From: Epsilonproteobacteria bacterium UBA6211
GTDB lineage: Bacteria > Campylobacterota > Campylobacteria > Campylobacterales > Arcobacteraceae
Direction: 5' to 3'
Assembly (NCBI GenBank): GCA_002421845.1
Contig: DISL01000032.1
Span: 1 to 16,101, forward strand
Length of the DNA stretch: 16,101 bases
Made by a program: the position numbers and the translations under genes. The notes under the pieces are model-generated. The model was given only the letters and a program-made list of their open reading frames with translations, was not told where the DNA came from and made no database searches. Positions within the stretch are counted from its first letter, which is position 1, and every line of letters starts with the position of its first letter. Below, in pieces: positions 1 through 6,002 of this stretch.

Positions 1-998
1 GTTTCAATCCCCTTAGAATCGGGTCATATTGTATTGATATTAAATAGTAGAATAGTAAATAGATTAAGTGTTTCAATCCCCTTAGAATCGGGTCATATTG
101 TATTTTAAACAAAATAAAGCACTATTCCAAGTTGCAGTTTCAATCCCCTTAGAATCGGGTCATATTGTATTATAGTCTTTTTTACACCATGGGAGGTGTT
201 ATTGTTTCAATCCCCTTAGAATCGGGTCATATTGTATTTATTTGACAGACCAATAAGGATAAACCGATGAAAGTTTCAATCCCCTTAGAATCGGGTCATA
301 TTGTATTAAAGGCACATCCCAAGCCTTAAAAACAGGACTGTTTCAATCCCCTTAGAATCGGGTCATATTGTATTCTTTGACACACAAGAAATTATCGCAA
401 GAGATATGGTTTCAATCCCCTTAGAATCGGGTCATATTGTATTTGAAATGGGATGTAATAGATACATATACAAGAGCGGTTTCAATCCCCTTAGAATCGG
501 GTCATATTGTATTTGGAACAAGTACAAAAATAGTTAATTTACTTAAGTTTCAATCCCCTTAGAATCGGGTCATATTGTATTTATCTTACAAAAGAAGAAA
601 GGCTAAAGCTCTTATGTTTCAATCCCCTTAGAATCGGGTCATATTGTATTAAATGTAAAATGGAAAAATACGACTTAGACAAATTGTTTCAATCCCCTTA
701 GAATCGGGTCATATTGTATTATAATTGGACGGTGTGCCCTGTAAATGCAGGAGAGTTTCAATCCCCTTAGAATCGGGTCATATTGTATTTATAGTTTGTA
801 TTGGTGGTGTAGAAACTCTTAGTTTGTTTCAATCCCCTTAGAATCGGGTCATATTGTATTTAAAAGAGGGGTTTTAAGATGACTTGTGCAGCGGTTTCAA
901 TCCCCTTAGAATCGGGTCATATTGTATTACCTGCAAAATTTCTTTAAAGGAAAATGGGTTGTAGTTTCAATCCCCTTAGAATCGGGTCATATTGTATT
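1..998 (-). CRISPR. CRISPR array, 15 repeats of 35 bp, 14 spacers
   Basis: Fifteen repeats with no visible difference start at 1, 70, 137, 204, 273, 340, 409, 479, 547, 616, 686, 755, 826, 894 and 964. Each is 35 bp, beginning GTTTCAAT and ending ATTGTATT on the + strand. Spacers are 32-36 bp. The first repeat begins exactly at base 1, so the array probably continues outside the window. Read on the minus strand the repeat ends in ATTGAAAC, the common 8-nt 5' handle left on crRNAs by Cas6, and the AT-rich leader lies on the cas-gene side. I therefore infer minus-strand transcription, with base 998 the leader-proximal end and newest spacers near it. The repeat has a weak internal stem (CCC with GGG). 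The adjacent Csm genes make it the crRNA source for a type III-A complex. Confidence 0.98.
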
Positions 999-1185
999 AG
1001 CTCTGAGTAGCGTATTTATCGATAGTTCTATTTCTTAAATCAAGCTTATATATTGAAAAAAAGCAAATATTAAGATAAAAATACCTATAACATACCATAA
1101 TCAGCTCCTACACAATCTTAATAAAATCTTAAATATTTAAACATTGGATTTTAAAAAGAACTAAGTAATTGTACACAAAAAACAC
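999..1185 (-). promoter_or_regulatory. CRISPR leader, AT-rich
   Basis: This 187-bp gene-free stretch lies between the last repeat and the cas2 stop codon. It is very AT-rich, with A/T runs, a 12-bp palindrome TTAAATATTTAA at 1129-1140 and near-tandem ATCTTAA units around 1115-1135. A leader on this side fits the ATTGAAAC repeat orientation, so it should contain the array promoter and the integration signal read by Cas1-Cas2. I cannot fix a -10 or -35 box with confidence. A stretch starting at 1025 shows some likeness to a decayed repeat but has many mismatches and needs gaps. Confidence 0.7.
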
Positions 1186-1461
1186 TTATGTTATTATAAA
1201 AGGATCATTTAGATTGATGGCTATACCTGCATAAAAACCGTTGTTTTTTATGGTATATATTTTTACATCATCTTCTTTTTCATTGATTCTTAGTTTTAGT
1301 TCTTCTTGTATTTCCAAAAACTCTTGAGCATTGGGACTTTGCAAATAATATATGCTATATTGGATTCTAAAAGCGACTTTTTCTAGATATTTTGCTACTT
1401 TGGCAAGTCTTTTTTCATCGCTTATATCATAGCAAATAAGATAATTCTTTGTTCTTTTCAT
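1186..1461 (-). CDS. cas2: CRISPR-associated Cas2 (copy next to array)
   Basis: A 91-aa protein of normal Cas2 size. Residues 7-18 (YLICYDISDEKR) carry the first beta strand with the conserved Asp, followed by a helix and RIQYSIYYL near 32-40, matching the Cas2 pattern R-x-QYS-h-a. The lower part alternates strand and helix as in the ferredoxin fold. Cas2 dimers bridge two Cas1 dimers in the spacer-integration complex. Its ATG overlaps the stop of the upstream Cas1-N-like gene by 4 bp (ATGA), so translation is probably coupled. It is the last gene before the leader. A second, more divergent Cas2 is encoded at 2560-2832. Confidence 0.93.
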   Translation of the reverse strand: MKRTKNYLICYDISDEKRLAKVAKYLEKVAFRIQYSIYYLQSPNAQEFLEIQEELKLRINEKEDDVKIYTIKNNGFYAGIAINLNDPFIIT

Positions 1462-1784
1462 AATCTTTTGTACCTCTTGTATCGTGCTACAATATTACCG
1501 TTTGCATCTATAAAGTAAATTTTCACATATCTTGATATTGCAAAACATTCACTTATCTGAAGTTTTATATCTTTGTGAATATATAGAGCTTTTAGGTTTA
1601 GTACGCCGTAAACTTGGCTTAGTACTCCATCATTTACTTCTAAGTATGTGTTCTTAAGACTAATAGTATTAGTCGGTGTTCTTAGGATAAGATTGTACTT
1701 GGTTCTAGTTGTTTCTTCAAGTGGGCTATTTGCTTGTTTACTTTTTTGTTTAGCTTGTTCATAAACGGTTTGAGTATTGTCCAT
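1458..1784 (-). CDS. stand-alone Cas1 N-terminal-domain-like protein
   Basis: A 108-aa protein. Residues ~34-105 look like the beta-rich N-terminal domain of Cas1: a strand, then ISLKNTYLEVNDG, LKALYIHKDIKLQIS and VKIYFIDANGNIVARY. This parallels residues 1-72 of the complete Cas1 encoded just upstream (IELKGAKVYTNE, LIDLLILTESAKITP, IPLLFLSNDSKKF). The catalytic alpha-helical domain is absent. The first ~34 residues, polar and K/Q/N-rich, are encoded out of frame inside the last 103 bp of cas1. The start is supported by AAGGA 7 nt upstream of the ATG, and the stop overlaps the next cas2 start by 4 bp, both favouring a real gene. Role unknown; it might be an accessory subunit of the integrase. 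Alternatives are a remnant of a second cas1, or a frameshifted extension of Cas1. Confidence 0.72.
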   Translation of the reverse strand: MDNTQTVYEQAKQKSKQANSPLEETTRTKYNLILRTPTNTISLKNTYLEVNDGVLSQVYGVLNLKALYIHKDIKLQISECFAISRYVKIYFIDANGNIVARYKRYKRL

Positions 1785-2563
1785 AGTTTTATCCTTGATT
1801 GTTGAGTTAGATAGACTCCACCTTTTGCGGTAAAGTCATCTGTTGTTAATGTTTGATTTAGAAATAAGTCAGCTACAAAGTTGTTAATATCCGCTCTCAA
1901 AGTCTCTAAAATATCGCTACTTAAAGCAAAATGGTTTCTAAAAGGGGTATGAAGGTAGCTGATACTAGGTTCAAATCCTTTCATATAAAGCTTTGCCGTT
2001 ATAGTATTGTATCCCAAAGTATAAATATAGCTAAGGGTGGCATTGACTGGGTCAAGAGGTGGGTTTTTGCTTCTATATCCTTTGGTAAGTTTTCGCTCAA
2101 ATAGGCTAAAATAATGTCCGAAATATTTTCGTGCCGTTGCACCTTCTACACCCATCATAGTGTCTATATCTTTTGCTAGTGCTAGAGCCGTAAGTTCATC
2201 ATCGATACTCATCACTATATCGTATTTCTCAAGACTCTCTTTATGGGTGGTAAATTTCTCAAAGAGTAAGGCTTTTGCTATCTCTACATTTTTTGATAGG
2301 GCTTTGTACTGCAACACTTTTAGTTCGCTATTTTTTGAAATAGCAGGAAGAGTAATAGAAAATTTTTTGCTATCATTACTCAGGAATAGTAATGGTATAT
2401 TTTCATTTGTTAAATTGAGTATGGTTTTGGGTGTGATTTTGGCACTTTCCGTTAATATGAGCAAATCAATTAGTTTCAGAGGTATGGTATGCTCATTTGT
2501 ATATACTTTTGCACCTTTTAGCTCTATTTTTTGGTCATTTTTATCTATAATTACGGTATTCAT
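1682..2563 (-). CDS. cas1: CRISPR integrase Cas1
   Basis: A 293-aa protein with the two-domain Cas1 layout. Residues 1-75 form the beta N-domain. The helical catalytic domain carries the metal-binding triad: E140 in GVEGATARKYF, H205 in YLHTPFRNHF, and D217/E220 in SSDILETLR. It acts with Cas2 to integrate prespacers at the leader-repeat junction. No reverse transcriptase or Cas4 fusion is seen. Its ATG overlaps the upstream cas2 stop by 4 bp (ATGA). The last ~34 codons also encode, in the -1 frame, the start of the Cas1-N-like gene. A run of six A (minus strand, 1742-1747) lies in this overlap; a -1 slip there would make a 368-residue Cas1/Cas1-N fusion. Confidence 0.97.
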   Translation of the reverse strand: MNTVIIDKNDQKIELKGAKVYTNEHTIPLKLIDLLILTESAKITPKTILNLTNENIPLLFLSNDSKKFSITLPAISKNSELKVLQYKALSKNVEIAKALLFEKFTTHKESLEKYDIVMSIDDELTALALAKDIDTMMGVEGATARKYFGHYFSLFERKLTKGYRSKNPPLDPVNATLSYIYTLGYNTITAKLYMKGFEPSISYLHTPFRNHFALSSDILETLRADINNFVADLFLNQTLTTDDFTAKGGVYLTQQSRIKLWTILKPFMNKLNKKVNKQIAHLKKQLEPSTILS

Positions 2564-2832
2564 ATTATGATGGCTCCTTTATCAAAAAGTAACGGCAATC
2601 CTCTACCTAATATAATAGGCTCAGGGTCTATTTCTATTATATTTATTTTGTCTTCTTTTTCTTTTATAATCTTTAATAGTTTGTTTAGCACTTTTTTTGC
2701 TTCTGCTTTTGTTAGAGGGGTATGAAGTGCAGACTTTTGACCTCCAAGACTTAGAGGGTAACATATTTTTCGAGTTCGATAGAGTCTTTTATGATCGCTT
2801 ATATCATAGCATAGTAGGTAGTCTTTTAGCAT
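2560..2832 (-). CDS. cas2: divergent second Cas2
   Basis: A 90-aa Cas2-like protein, first gene of the adaptation block. LLCYDISDHKRL at 6-17 matches the first strand and conserved Asp of Cas2 and is near-identical in pattern to the other copy (LICYDISDEKRL). The middle diverges: the usual R-x-QYS-h-a region reads GGQKSALHTPLT, and the C-terminus is IILGRGLPLLFDKGAIII. The start is well placed: AAGGAG lies 6 nt before the ATG, inside or abutting a perfect 19-bp dyad. The gene is coupled to cas1 by a 4-bp overlap. Having two unlike Cas2 proteins around one Cas1 suggests a heterodimer or a division of labour, but this is inference. It lies after the csm genes and a hairpin, so it probably has its own promoter. 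Confidence 0.85.
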   Translation of the reverse strand: MLKDYLLCYDISDHKRLYRTRKICYPLSLGGQKSALHTPLTKAEAKKVLNKLLKIIKEKEDKINIIEIDPEPIILGRGLPLLFDKGAIII

Positions 2833-2841
2833 TTTTGCTCC

Positions 2842-2860
2842 TTGTAATAAAATATTACAA
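2842..2860 (-). promoter_or_regulatory. perfect 19-bp dyad at the cas2 RBS
   Basis: On the minus strand the sequence reads TTGTAATATTTTATTACAA, two perfect 8-bp arms around a 3-nt loop, and runs straight into AAGGAGC and the ATG at 2832. It contains a plausible -10 element (TAATAT at 2857-2852). As DNA it looks like an operator; as RNA it could form a small hairpin holding part of the ribosome-binding site. Either would control expression of the adaptation genes. Function is inferred. Confidence 0.5.
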
Positions 2861-2868
2861 AAAGTGAG

Positions 2869-2884
2869 CGAAGACGATATTTCG
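2869..2884 (-). promoter_or_regulatory. candidate WYL-regulator operator upstream of the adaptation block
   Basis: On the minus strand this 16-mer reads CGAAATATCGTCTTCG. It matches 14 of 16 bases of CGAAGTATCGTGTTCG at 10889-10904 (upstream of the regulator and lipoprotein genes). In both places 11 nt separate it from a -10-like hexamer. A weaker copy lies upstream of csx20. I infer a shared operator; the protein that binds it is not shown by sequence. Confidence 0.5.
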
Positions 2885-2919
2885 GTTTAAATGAAAAAAA
2901 TTGACTTTTAAGTAATTCA

Positions 2920-2943
2920 ATAGACTAGCAAGTGCTAGTCTAT
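2920..2943 (-). terminator. hairpin at the csm5 stop codon, possible weak terminator
   Basis: A perfect inverted repeat with 10-bp arms and an AAGT-type loop covers the csm5 stop codon (core arms 2921-2929 and 2934-2942). On the minus strand it is followed by TTGAATTACTTAAAAG, and a run of seven T comes only about 20 nt later. It is therefore not a textbook Rho-independent terminator. It marks the border between interference and adaptation genes and may attenuate readthrough or protect the mRNA end. Confidence 0.45.
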
Positions 2944-3984
2944 AATTTCACAAAGAAGCCAACCAAAGGGTTGTTTATTGATAGACCAGAATGTTGTTTC
3001 TTCATCTTTATCTACAAAGCCTCTATTTGTTTTGATCTTTATTTTTCTTATACCATCAACAGTAACTGCTCGAGCACCGCTATATTTACCAACTTTTAGT
3101 AAAAATTGGTTTGATTGTAGTGAGAGTTTTTCGTACTTTGATATAAAAGCTTCAGATAGTGAAGCTCTAGTATTTACATCTGTTTGATGATCAAATTGAG
3201 ATTTAAAAAGTGGCAAATAGTGGTCGTTGCAACTTTTTGCAATAGATGTAAAGTCAAGTTTATCTTTGATAGTGATTTGTGTTTCAAATTCACTTCCTTG
3301 CATAATAGCTTGAACTCTTACAGGTATCCCGCTTCTTTCGATTTTTCTTTTTTTATTTATAGCTTCACCTATAAAAGTACCTTGTTTGATGGGATTTGCA
3401 TCTGCGATAGAGAAATTTTTGAAAAGATTTTGAATTGTTGGTTTTAACATCAACTCTTGAACTTTTTCATAATCTTTTGTTTGCCTAAATAGTTCCTCTT
3501 GATAAGCTGTAGAGATTGAGCCTTTGAGTGAACTACCAAGTAAAATGGGTTTTTGCGAGTTTGGAGAGATGTAAGTTTTGGCTATTGTGAAGCTATTGAA
3601 AACTTTTTTGCCATCACCTTCTTTATTTACAACTTTGCCAATCCCTTTGTGGTACTCATCTGCTACTGATTTTAATACATTTACCTTTTGAAAAGCTATT
3701 TTTTTGGCAACTTCTTTGTTTGCGGCAATAAATCCATAAAGATGAAATCTAGCATCATAAGAGGTGTTTGAGACAATTTTATTAAACTCAGCTTTTTTAT
3801 CATTATCCAAAGAGGCAAAAAATTCCATCTCATCAAAAATAAACATATAATCTTTTTCTACTATCTTTCCATCAGCTTGTTTTATTTTCATCTTGTCTAT
3901 TACATAATTTATAGGTTCATAATCTTCACCAGTTCCAATATGAATTGGGCTAATGGCTGTAAGTTTTAGTTTATAGTTTTGCAT
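2935..3984 (-). CDS. csm5: type III-A effector subunit Csm5
   Basis: A 349-aa RAMP (Cas7-like) protein. It starts with the RAMP pattern ISPIHIGTGEDYEP at 11-24 and has a Gly-rich LLGSSLKGSISTAY segment at 148-161, typical of Csm5 (PYIPGSSLKG-like). Csm5 caps the 3' end of the crRNA at the head of the Csm filament and helps crRNA 3' maturation. It follows csm4 with a 1-bp stop/start overlap (TAATG) and is the last csm gene, as in many III-A operons. A perfect hairpin covers its stop codon. Assignment rests on order in the operon plus RAMP motifs. Confidence 0.9.
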   Translation of the reverse strand: MQNYKLKLTAISPIHIGTGEDYEPINYVIDKMKIKQADGKIVEKDYMFIFDEMEFFASLDNDKKAEFNKIVSNTSYDARFHLYGFIAANKEVAKKIAFQKVNVLKSVADEYHKGIGKVVNKEGDGKKVFNSFTIAKTYISPNSQKPILLGSSLKGSISTAYQEELFRQTKDYEKVQELMLKPTIQNLFKNFSIADANPIKQGTFIGEAINKKRKIERSGIPVRVQAIMQGSEFETQITIKDKLDFTSIAKSCNDHYLPLFKSQFDHQTDVNTRASLSEAFISKYEKLSLQSNQFLLKVGKYSGARAVTVDGIRKIKIKTNRGFVDKDEETTFWSINKQPFGWLLCEIID

Positions 3985-4865
3985 TAGTTTATCTCCTTTG
4001 TTGGGATAAGTATCGCATAGCCTTGATGGACTGTATTTTCATGGCTTGAGTGTCCTTTGATGGCTTTTCCTATATGTGGCTTGGTATAGACTTCTTCAAA
4101 AACTACAACTGCTCCACTATTTGCCATAAGGATTGGCTTTTTAAATGGGTTTGTATTAGCAAGTTCTGCTCCGTGTTTGCCAAATCTTGTAAATGGCTCA
4201 TAGTAGCTATTTTTTATATTTTGACCTTCAAGAACACTTGGAGCTAAAGTGATAAATGTGTTTGAAGATTTAATAAGTTTTACCTCTTCAAGCTCACTAA
4301 AACTAAAGAAACCTTTGCCGATACTTGCATTTTTCCCAAATCCCATCTGAGAAATGGTTTGGAGTGTTTGAATTAACTCATCTTTTGAAAAATCATCACT
4401 TACTAAGAAGTAGATATCTTTTGGGCTAATGGCACTTTCATTTTCACTATATGGGGAAAAAGTTCCACTATCATCTGTGGTAAATGTTTTATAGTTAAGT
4501 GAGTTTTTAACTGTAGCTACTGTTTTTATTTTGTTTCCTGCAATTTCATCTGTGATAGCTTTATTAAACTCTCCGTTTTGAAGTTGAGAAAGTGTAAGCC
4601 AGATGTTTTTGCGGTTTTCTTTCTTTTTATCGCTATCTTCACCCAAAAGTGAGCTTGGAAGGGAAGGTTTAGGTAAATAGCCACTTGCAAATCCATCAGA
4701 CACTACTAAAAATGGATAATCTTCATAGTTTGCAAGTAAACATTCCAATTTCTCATTTCCAAAGGTATATCGAATAGCCCAACACATTTGACCAAATAAA
4801 GTATCACCTTTGAGCGAGGTGGCAAAATTTGAGAGTGGGGTTATGGTGGTTTTATATAGTTTCAT
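3984..4865 (-). CDS. csm4: type III-A effector subunit Csm4 (Cas5-like)
   Basis: A 293-aa RAMP protein with the Csm4 opening LYKTTITPLSNFATSLKGDTLFGQMCWA (residues ~3-30 by position; key residues T16, G20, D21, G25). A Gly-rich loop near 174-187 reads MGFGKNASIGKGFF, the usual RAMP G-rich loop. Csm4 pairs with Cas10 and grips the 5' repeat handle of the crRNA. I start at the ATG at 4865; a GTG 12 bp upstream is in frame, but it lies inside the csm3 end and the RAMP fold begins at MKLYK. It lies 2 bp after csm3 and overlaps csm5 by 1 bp. Confidence 0.92.
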   Translation of the reverse strand: MKLYKTTITPLSNFATSLKGDTLFGQMCWAIRYTFGNEKLECLLANYEDYPFLVVSDGFASGYLPKPSLPSSLLGEDSDKKKENRKNIWLTLSQLQNGEFNKAITDEIAGNKIKTVATVKNSLNYKTFTTDDSGTFSPYSENESAISPKDIYFLVSDDFSKDELIQTLQTISQMGFGKNASIGKGFFSFSELEEVKLIKSSNTFITLAPSVLEGQNIKNSYYEPFTRFGKHGAELANTNPFKKPILMANSGAVVVFEEVYTKPHIGKAIKGHSSHENTVHQGYAILIPTKEIN

Positions 4866-4867
4866 AG

Positions 4868-5503
4868 TTATTTCCACTCTTTGTTTGTAAATGTAACCCT
4901 TCCATAACCTCTACTTCCATTGCCACCCAAATAGTCATTTTCTACTAATGAAAGTCCAAGTTCTACCATATCTTTTAAAGCTTTTTCATCATCACCATCT
5001 AAAACTTTAAGCTTGATGTTAAAATTGAATTTCACACCTGCTGGGACTCTTTCAGTTTGTCTTGGGTATTGTGCTGTACCACTTTTTCTATCTATCACAT
5101 TTTCATATTTTGCTTCGCTTGTTTTGAGTCCTTCATCGATAAGTGAACAATCACCCACACTAATTCTAGTGATTCCAAAATCCTCTGCATCTTCACCACT
5201 AGCACCGAAAATTTTGATTAGATTTGTAGCATTTGTTTTTTTTGTTTGGTCATTGAAAACTGCATCTTTTAAAAATTTCGGGCTAAAAGGTTTACCATCG
5301 CTAATCCCTACAAGTCCATAGTTCCACTCTAGTAAGCTTCTAATTTTTCCTTTTAGACTACTTCCTGGAATATAAGGTTTGTTTGTGTTTATATCTTTGA
5401 TAACTTGATTGTCAATCCCACCTATTTTCATGGTGTCATCACCACCACCTATGTGAAGTCCGCTTAATAGCTTAATTTGTCCGTTTAATGTTAATATTTT
5501 CAT
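4868..5503 (-). CDS. csm3: Csm3, backbone RNase of the Csm complex
   Basis: A 211-aa Cas7-type protein. HIGGGDDTMKIGGIDNQVIKD (17-37) is the Csm3 signature; D31 in GGID aligns with the Asp known to cut target RNA every 6 nt in Csm3 (established for the S. epidermidis and S. thermophilus proteins). PYIPGSSLKGKIRSLLE at 43-59 and the Gly-rich DYLGGNGSRGYGRV at 190-203 complete the RAMP pattern. Several copies form the backbone along the crRNA. TGGAG lies 6 nt before the ATG. With D31 intact the complex should cleave target transcripts. Confidence 0.96.
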   Translation of the reverse strand: MKILTLNGQIKLLSGLHIGGGDDTMKIGGIDNQVIKDINTNKPYIPGSSLKGKIRSLLEWNYGLVGISDGKPFSPKFLKDAVFNDQTKKTNATNLIKIFGASGEDAEDFGITRISVGDCSLIDEGLKTSEAKYENVIDRKSGTAQYPRQTERVPAGVKFNFNIKLKVLDGDDEKALKDMVELGLSLVENDYLGGNGSRGYGRVTFTNKEWK

Positions 5504-5517
5504 TTTTATCTCCAGAT

Positions 5518-6000
5518 TTATTTTTTAGAAAAGCCAATTAGGGCTTCAAAGAATAGTTTAAAAATCTCTAGTTTTTTTGGTGAATCAACTTGTTTGATAC
5601 ACTCTTGAATCATAAGTACAAATTCATCATTGACATGGCTTCTGCTTTTTGCATATGCAACTTTTGAATTAAGCATCTTTACAAATGGTAAAACTTCTGC
5701 AAAAGGCTTCGTTTTCGATTGTTCATAAAGCTCTAAAACATAATCATAGAAATTTCTCATTTGAGTAGATTTGGTTTCTGGTTTTTTGTTTTGAGCTATT
5801 TTTTGAGAAACACTTTGTGCTGTTGTATTAAAAAGTTCCACATCTTTTGTGTAGTCTAAAGTTATTGGAGGAATTGTAGCTTGAGGTCTATCATATCCTC
5901 TGTTGTCGCCACCGCTTCTTTGTTGTCCTTGGTTGTTGTTTGGTCGATTGTGGTTAAATCCACCACCTCTATTTTGATTGTTAGTGTATCTTTGTTCCAT
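5518..6000 (-). CDS. csm2: Csm2 small subunit with an Asn/Gln/Gly/Arg-rich N-terminal tail
   Basis: A 160-aa protein between cas10 and csm3, the usual place of csm2. Residues ~48-158 are helical and resemble Csm2 (for example MRNFYDYVLELYEQ and FVKMLNSKVAYAKSR, then a C-terminal helix FKLFFEALIGFSKK). Csm2 subunits line the belly of the complex against target RNA. The first ~43 residues are low complexity: RGGGFNHNRPNNNQGQQRSG followed by GDNRGYDRP, resembling RGG-type RNA-binding tails. Csm2 is usually about 120-150 aa, and I am not aware of such a tail as standard. AAGGAG within the last cas10 codons serves as its RBS; the genes are 2 bp apart. Confidence 0.88.
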   Translation of the reverse strand: MEQRYTNNQNRGGGFNHNRPNNNQGQQRSGGDNRGYDRPQATIPPITLDYTKDVELFNTTAQSVSQKIAQNKKPETKSTQMRNFYDYVLELYEQSKTKPFAEVLPFVKMLNSKVAYAKSRSHVNDEFVLMIQECIKQVDSPKKLEIFKLFFEALIGFSKK

Positions 6001-6002
6001 TT

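Noticed and set aside
1025..1059. Stretch with partial likeness to a decayed CRISPR repeat (GTTCTATTTCTTAAATC...).
   Set aside because: It needs gaps and has many mismatches, the distance from the last repeat (26 bp) is too short for a spacer, and the region is simply AT-rich leader.
2160..2570. Long + strand open frames opposite cas1, csm5, csm4, csm3, cas10 and hipA.
   Set aside because: They are hydrophobic or Ser/Phe-rich antisense shadows of clearly conserved genes, with no supporting RBS or operon context.
2842..2860. Dyad as a Fur/PerR or FNR box.
   Set aside because: Only a loose likeness to those consensus sequences and no regulator of these families in the window; kept as an unassigned operator or hairpin.
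4866..4877. GTG start for csm4 four codons upstream.
   Set aside because: It lies within the csm3 end; the ATG at 4865 fits the Csm4 family N-terminus better.
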